A stretch of DNA of 13,360 nt from Clostridiales bacterium (GCA_019423725.1 JAHZAW010000013.1:49504-62863), one strand, 5' to 3'. Counted from the first letter of the stretch, positions 6,314-13,221 are shown. A program made the numbers and translations. Notes: generated by a model not told the origin, from the sequence alone.

Positions 6314-7711
6314 ATGGAAAACAATCAACTTGAAAAGCGTTACGGACTGGTGACCGCCATATGTATGGTCGTTGGTATCGTTATCGGCAGCGGAGTATTT
6401 TTCAAAGCCGAAAAAATACTTACAGCCACCGGCGGAGACCTTCCCACAGCAATACTTGCCTGGATAGTGGGAGCCCTTATTATGCTTGTATGTGCCTACA
6501 CATTTTCGCTAATGGCATCAAAATACGAAAAGGTCAACGGTATCGTGGACTATGCCGAGACCGTGGTCGGAAAGGGCTATGCCTATTATACAGGCTGGTT
6601 CATATCGGTGGTATACTCACCTGCCCTCGCGTCAGTCCTCTCATGGATAGCCGCAAGATATACCTGTGTGCTTCTTGGTGTGACTGATGTAGCCGGCGGC
6701 ACCTGTATGATGATAGCCGGATTGTTCCTGTGTGCGAGCTATGCCATAAACGCTCTCTCACCCCGTCTTGCGGGAAAGGTCCAGGTAACGACTACCGTCA
6801 TCAAACTTATCCCCCTTTTCCTTATGGGTATAATAGGAACAGCCATCGGCATAAAAAACGGAACTACCATAGCCAACTTCACAGTTGTGCCCACCGTAGA
6901 GCAGATAACAGCCGTCAAACCCGATTATGTTCCCGTAGCAAGCCCCCTGCTCACAGCTGTTGTAGCTGCTGCCTTTGCCTATGAAGGCTGGATAATAGCT
7001 ACTTCAATAAACTCAGAGCTTAAAAACGCCAAAAGGAATCTGCCCATAGCTCTGGTTGGAGGCACAATATTAATCGCCCTCATTTATATTCTTTACTATG
7101 TGGGTCTTGCCGGTGCAGCGGACAACCTTACAATGATCGCTGGAGGCGAGTCCGGTGTAAAAACGGCATTTTCAAATATTTTTGGAGTATACGGCAGCAC
7201 CATCCTTATGGTATTTGTCATAATATCCTGCCTTGGCACCCTCAATGGTTTTATGCTGGCAAGCGTAAGGGGAATATATTCCCTTGCTGTCAGGAATGAA
7301 GGTCCCGCTCCCGAAATATTCGGCTCCGTGGACAGTAAGACAAAAATGCCTACAAACTCCGCTGTTGTCGGACTTTTTATATGCTATGCCTGGCTGTTTT
7401 ACTACTATGGCGCAAACCTTGCTGAAACACACTGGTTTGGTATTTTCAGCTTTGACTCATCAGAACTGCCTATAGTTACTCTCTATGCTATGTATATACC
7501 TATTTTCCTTATGATAGCCATTAGAGAAAAGAGCTTTGGGTTCTTTAACCGCATCATTGCTCCTGTTCTTTCAATAATAGGAAGTCTCTTTATGGTATAC
7601 GCTGCCTTCCTCTCCCATGGGGTAAAGACGGTTCTCTGCTATCTTGTGGTATACGCAGTCATAATGATAATAGGCCTTATATTCAAATTGAAGAACAAAG
7701 CGCATGTATGA
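6314..7711 (+). CDS. APC-family amino acid permease
   Basis: A 465-residue membrane protein of the amino acid-polyamine-organocation superfamily, with about 12 hydrophobic segments across its length. The first segment carries the family substrate-binding motif GIVIGSGVFFK (21-31), the unwound helix 1 that contacts the amino acid carboxylate. The segment PLLTAVVAAAFAYEGWIIA (about 211-229) corresponds to the substrate-contacting helix 6 region. The motif style resembles the SteT/LAT-like exchanger branch, but the amino acid cannot be assigned. The ATG follows AAGGAG (6301-6306) at 7 nt. It is a single-gene unit, divergent from mntP. No clear terminator follows the stop codon, so some read-through into the metK leader is possible. 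Confidence 0.9.
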   Translation: MENNQLEKRYGLVTAICMVVGIVIGSGVFFKAEKILTATGGDLPTAILAWIVGALIMLVCAYTFSLMASKYEKVNGIVDYAETVVGKGYAYYTGWFISVVYSPALASVLSWIAARYTCVLLGVTDVAGGTCMMIAGLFLCASYAINALSPRLAGKVQVTTTVIKLIPLFLMGIIGTAIGIKNGTTIANFTVVPTVEQITAVKPDYVPVASPLLTAVVAAAFAYEGWIIATSINSELKNAKRNLPIALVGGTILIALIYILYYVGLAGAADNLTMIAGGESGVKTAFSNIFGVYGSTILMVFVIISCLGTLNGFMLASVRGIYSLAVRNEGPAPEIFGSVDSKTKMPTNSAVVGLFICYAWLFYYYGANLAETHWFGIFSFDSSELPIVTLYAMYIPIFLMIAIREKSFGFFNRIIAPVLSIIGSLFMVYAAFLSHGVKTVLCYLVVYAVIMIIGLIFKLKNKAHV

Positions 7712-7780
7712 TCTCCGGTTTTTAGGCGTGTTTACGACAAATCCCGGAAAATGTACATCACACTTCGTGCTATTTGGGTA

Positions 7781-7809
7781 ATGACAAAATAATTTTTATA
7801 TTATATAAT
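7781..7809 (+). promoter_or_regulatory. metK: Sigma-A promoter of metK
   Basis: ATGACA (7781-7786) and TATAAT (7804-7809) are spaced by 17 bp. The predicted start near 7816 lies about 15 nt before the SAM-I aptamer, giving a leader of about 174 nt. Confidence 0.72.
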
Positions 7810-7830
7810 ACATTGCAAATACAAAAACAT

Positions 7831-7924
7831 CTTATCAAGAGTGGTAGAGGGACAGGGCCCTGTGAAACCCGGCAACCGGCTTATGCACGGTGCCAATTCC
7901 CCCGCATTTATTGCGGAAGATAAG
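7831..7924 (+). promoter_or_regulatory. SAM-I (S-box) riboswitch aptamer
   Basis: The canonical S-box consensus is present in order: P1 5' strand CTTATC (7831-7836), AAGAGTGGTAGAGGGA, GGGCCCTGTGAAACCCGGCAA, then ACGGTGCCAATTCC, a GC-rich P4 hairpin (CCGCATTTATTGCGG), and the P1 3' strand GATAAG (7919-7924), complementary to the first strand. The aptamer binds S-adenosylmethionine. Together with the following terminator it should switch off metK when SAM is abundant, which is the established mechanism for this class in Firmicutes. Confidence 0.97.
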
Positions 7925-7936
7925 TTTTATAGAATT

Positions 7937-7962
7937 AAAGCCCTGCGGGGCTTTTTCTTTTT
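7937..7962 (+). terminator. SAM-I expression-platform terminator
   Basis: A 7-bp stem AAAGCCC (7937-7943) and GGGCTTT (7948-7954) with a TGCG loop, followed by a T-rich run (7952-7962). It lies 12 nt after the aptamer P1 helix and 27 nt before metK, as expected for riboswitch-controlled transcription termination. Confidence 0.93.
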
Positions 7963-7989
7963 CCCTCTCAAAACGAAAGGAAGGTTAAA

Positions 7990-9162
7990 ATGTCAAGAAG
8001 TTTATTCACATCCGAGTCCGTAACAGAAGGACATCCCGATAAAATGTGCGACCAGATATCTGACGCAATCCTGGACGCACTTCTGGAAAAGGACCCCATG
8101 TCAAGGGTTGCCTGCGAAACAGCGACAACCACAGGCGTAGTTTTTGTAATGGGTGAGATCACTACAAAAGCATACGTTGATATCGAAAAGATCGTAAGAG
8201 ATACCGTAAGAGAGATCGGCTACGACAGAGCAAAATACGGTTTTGACTGTGATACATGCTCAGTTATCACATCTATCCATGGCCAGTCACCTGACATCGC
8301 CCTTGGTGTTGACAAAGCCCTTGAAAACAAAACAGGCGAAGACACCAGCGAATTTGACACAGGTGCCGGAGACCAGGGAATGATGTTTGGTTTTGCCTGC
8401 GATGAGACAGATGATTATATGCCCATGCCTATACATCTTGCCCATGCTCTTACACGCAGACTTACGGAAGTCCGCAAAAACGGAACTCTCAGCTACCTCA
8501 GACCTGACGGAAAATCACAGGTAACTGTAATATATGAGGATGACAAACCCGTTGCAGTGGACACAGTAGTTATTTCTACTCAGCATGATCCTGAAGTAAG
8601 CCAGGAGCAGATAAGAAAAGACGTTATTGAAAACGTCGTTAAGGCTGTTATCCCCGCTGAACTTCTCAGCGACAGCACAAAATACTACATCAACCCCACC
8701 GGCCGTTTCGTCATCGGCGGTCCTCAGGGCGACAGCGGACTTACAGGAAGAAAGATCATCGTCGACACATACGGCGGATATGCCTGCCACGGCGGCGGAG
8801 CTTTCTCAGGAAAGGACCCCACAAAGGTTGACCGTTCAGCATGCTATGCTGCACGTTATGTAGCTAAAAACATAGTTGCCAGCGGTATCGCTAAAAAATG
8901 CCAGGTACAGCTTGCATATGCAATTGGTGTGGCTAAACCTGTATCTATCCTTATCAACACATTTGGAACAGGTAAGATTTCCGATGAGGAGATCACAAAA
9001 ATCGTTCAGGATAACTTTGATCTCAGACCCGCAGCCATCATCAAGAACTTTGATTTAAGAAGACCTATCTACAAACAGACTGCCGCATATGGACATTTCG
9101 GCAGAAAAGATCTTGACCTTCCCTGGGAAAAGACAGACAAGGTCGATGTATTTAAAATTTGA
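7990..9162 (+). CDS. metK: S-adenosylmethionine synthetase MetK
   Basis: Cytosolic methionine adenosyltransferase, 390 residues, making S-adenosylmethionine from methionine and ATP. Seen: SVTEGHPDKMCDQISDAILD near the N-terminus with ATP-contacting H15 and Mg2+-site D17, ACETATTTGVV (about 41-51), the signature GAGDQGMMFG (125-134), and the phosphate-binding loop GGGAFSGKDPTKVDRSA (268-284). The C-terminus has the conserved RRPIYKQTAAYGHFGR. Length is normal for the family. The ATG at 7990 follows AAAGGAAGG. The gene is alone in its unit, preceded by a SAM-I riboswitch and followed by a strong terminator, so it is feedback-controlled by its own product. Confidence 0.98.
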   Translation: MSRSLFTSESVTEGHPDKMCDQISDAILDALLEKDPMSRVACETATTTGVVFVMGEITTKAYVDIEKIVRDTVREIGYDRAKYGFDCDTCSVITSIHGQSPDIALGVDKALENKTGEDTSEFDTGAGDQGMMFGFACDETDDYMPMPIHLAHALTRRLTEVRKNGTLSYLRPDGKSQVTVIYEDDKPVAVDTVVISTQHDPEVSQEQIRKDVIENVVKAVIPAELLSDSTKYYINPTGRFVIGGPQGDSGLTGRKIIVDTYGGYACHGGGAFSGKDPTKVDRSACYAARYVAKNIVASGIAKKCQVQLAYAIGVAKPVSILINTFGTGKISDEEITKIVQDNFDLRPAAIIKNFDLRRPIYKQTAAYGHFGRKDLDLPWEKTDKVDVFKI

Positions 9163-9169
9163 TTTCTTT

Positions 9170-9200
9170 AAGGCGGAGTTAAATCCGCCTTTTTATTTTT
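9170..9200 (+). terminator. Intrinsic terminator of metK
   Basis: An 8-bp perfect stem AAGGCGGA (9170-9177) and TCCGCCTT (9184-9191) with a 6-nt loop, followed by TTTTATTTTT. It begins 7 bp after the metK stop codon. Confidence 0.95.
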
Positions 9201-9234
9201 CTTTGATTTTATCAGCTGATAACTTTGATTTTAT

Positions 9235-9263
9235 TTGACGATAACTTTTAAAATGCATATACT
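9235..9263 (+). promoter_or_regulatory. Sigma-A promoter of the mgtE transcription unit
   Basis: TTGACG (9235-9240) and TATACT (9258-9263) are spaced by 17 bp. The start should be near 9270, which leaves an unusually long leader of about 250 nt before mgtE. Confidence 0.75.
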
Positions 9264-9329
9264 AATAATAGGTTAATTGGCATTTTTTCTTGTGAACAGT
9301 AAAAAATAAGGGGTAAAGGTGTGATTATT

Positions 9330-9425
9330 ATGGATAATGTCAGTCTGCCGGACGACGTTCCGTTGTACAATATCACATTTATAGGCTGCCAAAAGCCCAT
9401 AAAAATTCTGCCGAACCGTTTATAA
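9330..9425 (+). CDS. Candidate 31-codon leader ORF upstream of mgtE
   Basis: A short ORF not matching any protein I know. It starts at ATG 9330 with AAAGGTG 8 nt upstream. A GTG at 9321-9323 in the same frame has AAGGGG (9308-9313) at 7 nt and would add three residues. The peptide begins MDNVSLPDDVPLYNITF, rich in acidic residues and prolines, continues with a GCQKP segment, and ends in a basic part, KILPNRL. The TAA stop (9423-9425) lies in the loop of a strong hairpin. A translated ORF with good ribosome binding signals, wholly inside the leader of a Mg2+ transporter gene and ending inside an RNA hairpin, suggests a regulatory leader peptide. Translation is unproven and a small protein function is not excluded. 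Confidence 0.5.
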   Translation: MDNVSLPDDVPLYNITFIGCQKPIKILPNRL

Positions 9426-9449
9426 ACGGCCTTATTCGGTAGTTCTTTT
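9408..9449 (+). terminator. Hairpin with T-rich tail in the mgtE leader (attenuator candidate)
   Basis: An outer 8-bp stem, CTGCCGAA (9408-9415) with TTCGGTAG (9435-9442, one G-U pair), encloses the perfect palindrome CCGTTTATAAACGG (9416-9429) and a one-sided 5-nt bulge. TTCTTTT follows. The structure covers the last six codons of the leader ORF, with its stop codon in the loop, so a ribosome translating to the end would melt it. The U-tract is interrupted by one C, so termination strength is uncertain. Confidence 0.55.
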
Positions 9450-9453
9450 ATAT

Positions 9454-9511
9454 GCTTTTTCTTTGTGCGGCCATAAATCGTGATGGCTTTTTATTGCATC
9501 AAAGAAGGGGT
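9454..9511 (+). promoter_or_regulatory. Helix that pairs with the mgtE ribosome binding site
   Basis: Positions 9454-9465 (GCTTTTTCTTTG) pair without interruption with 9500-9511 (CAAAGAAGGGGT): 12 pairs, seven Watson-Crick in a row at the closed end and several G-U pairs over the GGGG. TGC (9466-9468) and GCA (9496-9498) extend the helix past a single bulged T. A nested hairpin GCCAT (9470-9474) and ATGGC (9483-9487) is followed by TTTTT (9488-9492) and could itself act as a weak terminator. Since AAGGGG (9505-9510) is the mgtE Shine-Dalgarno, the folded form should lower mgtE translation. Confidence 0.55.
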
Positions 9512-9519
9512 GGCTTAAA

Positions 9520-10869
9520 TTGGATGATATGGAAGCTTTATACGAAAAACTTCTTGAGCTTCTTAATGAAGGCAAAATAAAAGAACTCAAAGCAGAAATA
9601 AATGAACTCAATTCCTATGACGCGGCGGAATTTTTTGAACTTCTGCCCGATGAGAAAAAACTCATTGTTTTCCGTCTCCTTACAAAGGACAACGCAGCGG
9701 AAGCATTCAGCTATATGGATTCCGATCTTCAGGAACACATAATAAAGTCCATAAGCGACAATGAAATAAGGAACATCGTGGACGAAATGTTCATCGATGA
9801 TACCGTTGACTTTCTCTCGGAACTTCCCGCAAACCTTGTTACAAAGGTATTAAGGAATGCCGACGAATCCAAGAGAAAACTTATCAATCAATTTCTTAAT
9901 TATCCGGACAACTCAGCCGGCAGCATAATGACCATTGAATTTGTCCAGTTTCATGAGGACATGACAGCAAAACGTGCCATGGAACAGCTCAGAGCCACCG
10001 GCGTAAATAAGGAGACCATATATAACTGTTATGTGGTAAACAGCAAGAGGATACTTATGGGTATACTCCCCCTCAGGACCCTTATACTGGCCAAGGACGA
10101 TGAGATAGTCAAGGATCTTATGGAAGACAGGGTAATATCTGTAAAGACCCTGGATGACCAGGAAGAAGTTGCTGAGATATTCAAAAATTACAACTTCATA
10201 AGTCTGCCCGTTGTGGATAACGAAGGACGTCTTGTGGGCATCATCACCGTCGACGATATCATGGACGTCATCGATCAGGAAAATACCGAAGACTTTGAAA
10301 AAATGGCAGCCCTCCTTCCTTCAGAGGACGAGTACCTTAAAACAAGCGTCTTCACCCTTACAAAAAACCGTCTTCCCTGGCTTATGGTCCTTATGATATC
10401 AGGTACCATATCGGCAGCCATAATAAGCCGTTATCAGTACGTACTTACCTCTGTGCTGGCTCTTTCGGCTTACATGACTATATTGACCGGTACCGGCGGA
10501 AACTCCGGCTCACAGGCTTCTACCCTTATTATTCGTGGTATGGCCCTGGGTGAGATAGAAATGAAGGATATATTTAAGGTAATATGGAAGGAAGTTCGTG
10601 TCGGCATATTGTGCGGAGCTGCCCTTGGCGCTGTAAACTTTGCACGACTGTTCATATTTGACGGTGTGAGCGTTGCCGTAAACATTGCCGTATCACTTAC
10701 CATGGCTGTAGTAGTTATGGTGGCCAAGGCGATCGGATGCACCCTCCCCATACTTGCCAAAAGGGTTGGTTTTGACCCCGCCATAATGGCTGGTCCCCTG
10801 ATCACCACTGTTGTTGACGCGGTATCCCTTCTCATATACTTCAATATCGCAGCAGCACTGTTATTATGA
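9520..10869 (+). CDS. mgtE: Magnesium transporter MgtE
   Basis: A 449-residue Mg2+-gated Mg2+ channel/transporter of the MgtE family. Regions: cytosolic superhelical MgtE-N domain (about 1-130), two CBS domains (about 135-255, including SLPVVDNEGRLVGIITVDDI), a connecting plug helix, and five membrane helices (about 285-449). The family signature GGNSGSQASTLIIRG is at 326-340, and the pore aspartate is D433 in TTVVDA, equivalent to D432 of the Thermus protein. I chose the TTG start at 9520 because AAGGGG (9505-9510) lies 9 nt upstream; the first in-frame ATG (9529) would be 18 nt away. It is monocistronic, with a 250-nt structured leader upstream and a strong terminator downstream. Known MgtE genes in Firmicutes are often under M-box RNA control; this leader looks different. 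Confidence 0.96.
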   Translation: MDDMEALYEKLLELLNEGKIKELKAEINELNSYDAAEFFELLPDEKKLIVFRLLTKDNAAEAFSYMDSDLQEHIIKSISDNEIRNIVDEMFIDDTVDFLSELPANLVTKVLRNADESKRKLINQFLNYPDNSAGSIMTIEFVQFHEDMTAKRAMEQLRATGVNKETIYNCYVVNSKRILMGILPLRTLILAKDDEIVKDLMEDRVISVKTLDDQEEVAEIFKNYNFISLPVVDNEGRLVGIITVDDIMDVIDQENTEDFEKMAALLPSEDEYLKTSVFTLTKNRLPWLMVLMISGTISAAIISRYQYVLTSVLALSAYMTILTGTGGNSGSQASTLIIRGMALGEIEMKDIFKVIWKEVRVGILCGAALGAVNFARLFIFDGVSVAVNIAVSLTMAVVVMVAKAIGCTLPILAKRVGFDPAIMAGPLITTVVDAVSLLIYFNIAAALLL

Positions 10870-10900
10870 TTGTTATTATGTTTTTATAAATCGGACATTC

Positions 10901-10932
10901 ACGGGTGGTGATAGTTTTCATCACCCGTTTTT
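10901..10932 (+). terminator. Intrinsic terminator of mgtE
   Basis: An 11-bp stem, ACGGGTGGTGA (10901-10911) and TCATCACCCGT (10918-10928, one G-U pair), with a 6-nt loop and TTTTT at 10928-10932. It ends the mgtE unit 32 bp after the stop codon. Confidence 0.93.
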
Positions 10933-10987
10933 ATTTATTATCTTTATATTTTTACTTATCATCTGCTATTTTATGGAGGTCAGGACT

Positions 10988-11878
10988 ATGACAATAAAAC
11001 AGCTTACATATTTCCTGGAAATCGCCAAAATGGAGAATTTTACAAAGGCGGCCGCTAATCTGTATATAAGCCAGTCTGCCCTCAGCAAGACCGTAAAAAT
11101 GATGGAAACGGAACTGGGTGTCCAGCTCATAGACAGAACAGTAAACCACTTTAAACTTACTCCCGAAGGAGAGATACTTTATCAAAAAGGATTAATAGCC
11201 ATAAAAAATATAAATTCTGAACTCGAAGATCTATACGGAAGCATCGGCACTGAAAAAGGACATATGACCGTAGGCATACCGCCTGTTATCGGCACTGCAT
11301 ATTTCACATCTATAATATATAAATTCAGAAATATGTACCCGGATGTGGAACTTAAGATCATTGAGGAAGGAGCAAATACAATAAAAAAATGGGTCCATGA
11401 TGGTGAAGTTGATATTGGTGTAGTTATACTTCCCGTATCCAGCGACGATTTTAACGAGATACCAATTGTAACCGCTGAAAACGTCCTGCTTGTCAATATA
11501 AATCATCCTCTGGCAAAATATGATGAAGTGAGCTTCAAAATGCTTCAAAATGAGCGTTTCATAACCCTTAACAGTACATTTATGCTGTACGACCAGATAA
11601 AGGCTCTCTGTAATATTGCGGGCTTTGAGCCTGATATAGTCTGCGAGAGTTCACAATGGGACTTTATTGCCGAAATGGTGGCACTCAATCAGGGTATATC
11701 CATTCTCCCCCGCCCCATACTTAAAAAATATAATTCTGACCAGGTAAAACTCATAAGTCTCACAGAGCCGCATTTTTCCTGGGATATTGCCATAATTCTT
11801 AAAAAAGATAAATATATCTCAAAGTTGATAAGCTCATTCATTGAACTTTCAAAAAGAGAAACTGCGGCGTCAAAATGA
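10988..11878 (+). CDS. LysR-family transcriptional regulator
   Basis: A 296-residue LysR-type regulator, normal length for the family. The N-terminal winged helix-turn-helix is clear (MTIKQLTYFLEIAKMENFTK, then AAANLYISQSALSKTVKMME at about 21-40, followed by LGVQLIDRT). The rest is the two-lobed effector-binding domain (about 90-290), for example HMTVGIPPVIGTAYF and VDIGVVILP. The frame stays open further upstream, but ATG 10988 is the real start: GGAGGT (10975-10980) lies 7 nt before it, and the upstream extension crosses the mgtE stop and terminator. It is a single-gene unit closed by a palindromic terminator. LysR regulators often control a neighbouring gene; the MaoC-type hydratase gene that follows is a candidate target, but its promoter is separate. 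Effector unknown. Confidence 0.92.
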   Translation: MTIKQLTYFLEIAKMENFTKAAANLYISQSALSKTVKMMETELGVQLIDRTVNHFKLTPEGEILYQKGLIAIKNINSELEDLYGSIGTEKGHMTVGIPPVIGTAYFTSIIYKFRNMYPDVELKIIEEGANTIKKWVHDGEVDIGVVILPVSSDDFNEIPIVTAENVLLVNINHPLAKYDEVSFKMLQNERFITLNSTFMLYDQIKALCNIAGFEPDIVCESSQWDFIAEMVALNQGISILPRPILKKYNSDQVKLISLTEPHFSWDIAIILKKDKYISKLISSFIELSKRETAASK

Positions 11879-11900
11879 TATTATGATAATAAGATAATAC

Positions 11901-11940
11901 AAAAGGAGCTTTATTAATAAAGCTCCTTTTAGTTTATTTT
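11901..11940 (+). terminator. Palindromic terminator of the LysR gene
   Basis: Positions 11901-11930 form a perfect 30-bp palindrome, 5' arm AAAAGGAGCTTTATT, followed by AGTTTATTTT. It begins 22 bp after the LysR stop codon. The A-run on one side and the T-run on the other make it usable in both directions. Confidence 0.9.
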
Positions 11941-11982
11941 CAGCTATTCCTTTTTTTCATATGGATGATGAAATTTATATGT

Positions 11983-12011
11983 TTTACATATTCTTTCCTT
12001 TAACATATACT
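11983..12011 (+). promoter_or_regulatory. Sigma-A promoter of the MaoC-type gene
   Basis: TTTACA (11983-11988) and TATACT (12006-12011) are spaced by 17 bp. The start should be near 12018, with a leader of about 55 nt ending in GGAGGA (12061-12066). Confidence 0.65.
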
Positions 12012-12072
12012 TAAACCATAGAAAAGCTAATTCATCCTGCCGGCAAGATAATCAATTTAAGGAGGAATTACT

Positions 12073-12495
12073 ATGGCAAAGGCTTTATCCGTTGGTGACA
12101 CATTCACATTAAAAAAGACAATATCAAATAATGACGTCTTTATGTTCGCAGAAGTTACAGGCGACGAGAATCCTCTCCATCTTGATGATGAATATGCCAA
12201 AAAAACAATGTTTGGTGAACGCATCGCCCATGGAATGATAAGTGCGGGCATTATTTCAGGAGTTATTGGGATGTATCTTCCCGGACCCGGTACAACATAT
12301 CTCAGCCAGGATCTCAGATTTTTAAAGCCGGTCAAAATCGGAGATACTGTAACTGTAGAAGTTGAGGTAAGTGAAATCGAAGAAAAAAGCAGATTTGATA
12401 TAGCTAAAATACGTACAGTCTGCAAAAATGCAAATAACGAAATAGTCGTTGATGGTATGGCAACGGTCATACCTCCATCAGAAAAAAGCGCATGA
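12073..12495 (+). CDS. MaoC-type (R)-specific enoyl-CoA hydratase
   Basis: A 140-residue single hot-dog-fold protein of the MaoC/PhaJ hydratase group. Members reversibly hydrate trans-2-enoyl-CoA (or acyl-carrier-protein) to the (R)-3-hydroxyacyl form and act in the cytosol as dimers. The hydratase-2 motif is complete: FAEVTGDENPLHLDDEYAKK (25-44), with the catalytic pair D31 and H36 at the same numbering as in Aeromonas PhaJ, followed by GERIAHGMISAG (48-59). The ATG at 12073 has GGAGGA 6 nt upstream. The gene has its own promoter and stands alone, with no phaC, phaB or beta-oxidation genes in the window. A role in fatty-acid, butyrate-like or branched-acid metabolism is therefore only a guess. 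A LysR gene lies upstream and a convergent TetR gene downstream. Confidence 0.9.
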   Translation: MAKALSVGDTFTLKKTISNNDVFMFAEVTGDENPLHLDDEYAKKTMFGERIAHGMISAGIISGVIGMYLPGPGTTYLSQDLRFLKPVKIGDTVTVEVEVSEIEEKSRFDIAKIRTVCKNANNEIVVDGMATVIPPSEKSA

Positions 12496-12508
12496 TCTCT
12501 CTTAATAT

Positions 12509-12595
12509 AAATGACCTTACAGAATGAGCACAGGCCGATGAATATCTATCACACCCATCATCAATCTATTTGCTCCTGTTAAGGTCATTTTATTT
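12509..12595. terminator. Long shared hairpin between convergent MaoC-type and TetR genes
   Basis: Outer arms AAATGACCTTACAG (12509-12522) and CTGTTAAGGTCATTT (12576-12590) pair over 14 bp with one bulged base. Inside, GAGCA (12526-12530) pairs with TGCTC (12571-12575), and GATGA (12537-12541) with TCATC (12558-12562). ATTTTATTTT follows on the plus strand, and AT-rich sequence on the minus strand. It ends the plus-strand MaoC-type unit and reaches the TetR stop codon, so it probably serves both convergent genes. Confidence 0.7.
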
Positions 12596-13168
12596 TACTA
12601 TATAATCACACACACTATTGATTATTATCTTCTGTGCGTGCCAGTAGCCCTTCATATCGGCATTTAAAACACTGTAGGCTAAATTTTTAATTATGCTAAC
12701 AGCTTCATCATCTGTCACAAGAAGTTTTATCCCTGAATATTTTATAACTTCCTTTATATGAATATCATCACCATGGTATCTTTCCATTAATTCTGTACCA
12801 TCAATATTATTTAGGAGCATATTTAGATCATTCTCCATAAATTTCATTATAGACCCATCACTCAGCATCCTGCAGGCATTAAACATGGCCTTTGCTGCTT
12901 TCTGCTTTGGAGAAAGCTCATCTTTTTCCAGCAGACAATCCAGAGCCGCTCCATATATATCTGTATGCCAGTCCTCCACCACTTCCAGAAAAAGTTCATC
13001 CTTGGACTTATAAAAATTATAAAAGGCTCCCTTGGATATGCCTGCATAGGTAACCAGACTGTCCACTGACGTCTTCTTCATTCCATTTTCAGCCGCATAC
13101 ATCCTTGCGCCTTCCTTTAGTTTTTCAGATATCTCATCCCTTTTAGTTTTGCTGAAGGGTACCGCCAT
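12590..13168 (-). CDS. TetR-family transcriptional regulator
   Basis: A 192-residue TetR-type repressor. The N-terminal helix-turn-helix is clear (about residues 29-56: TSVDSLVTYAGISKGAFYNF followed by YKSKDELF). The C-terminal part is an all-helical ligand-binding and dimer domain without recognisable sequence. I place the start at ATG 13166-13168 because AGGTGG (13175-13180) lies 6 nt upstream; a TTG seven codons earlier (13187-13189) lies upstream of that binding site and has none of its own. The gene converges on the MaoC-type hydratase gene, with which it shares a terminator hairpin. TetR members near acyl-CoA enzymes often sense fatty acyl compounds, but no divergent target or symmetric operator is evident here. 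Confidence 0.9.
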   Translation of the reverse strand: MAVPFSKTKRDEISEKLKEGARMYAAENGMKKTSVDSLVTYAGISKGAFYNFYKSKDELFLEVVEDWHTDIYGAALDCLLEKDELSPKQKAAKAMFNACRMLSDGSIMKFMENDLNMLLNNIDGTELMERYHGDDIHIKEVIKYSGIKLLVTDDEAVSIIKNLAYSVLNADMKGYWHAQKIIINSVCDYIVK

Positions 13169-13221
13169 ATCATCACCACCTGTGACCAAAAATTACATAT
13201 CAGTCAAGATATATCAGCTAT

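Noticed and set aside
7712..7780. Terminator for the APC permease gene (TCCGG...CCGGA)
   Set aside because: The arms are only 5 bp, about 25 nt apart, and no T-run follows.
9264..9520. M-box Mg2+ riboswitch upstream of mgtE
   Set aside because: The conserved M-box core segments that I know are not visible, and the region instead contains a leader ORF and two hairpins. A covariance search would settle it.
10811..10987. N-terminal extension of the LysR-family protein
   Set aside because: The extension overlaps the end of mgtE and its terminator; ATG 10988 has a proper GGAGGT site and matches the usual family N-terminus.
13197..13217. Direct repeat ATATCAG (13197-13203, 13211-13217) upstream of the TetR gene as its operator
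   Set aside because: TetR-family operators are normally inverted repeats; this is a direct repeat in AT-rich DNA and may be chance.
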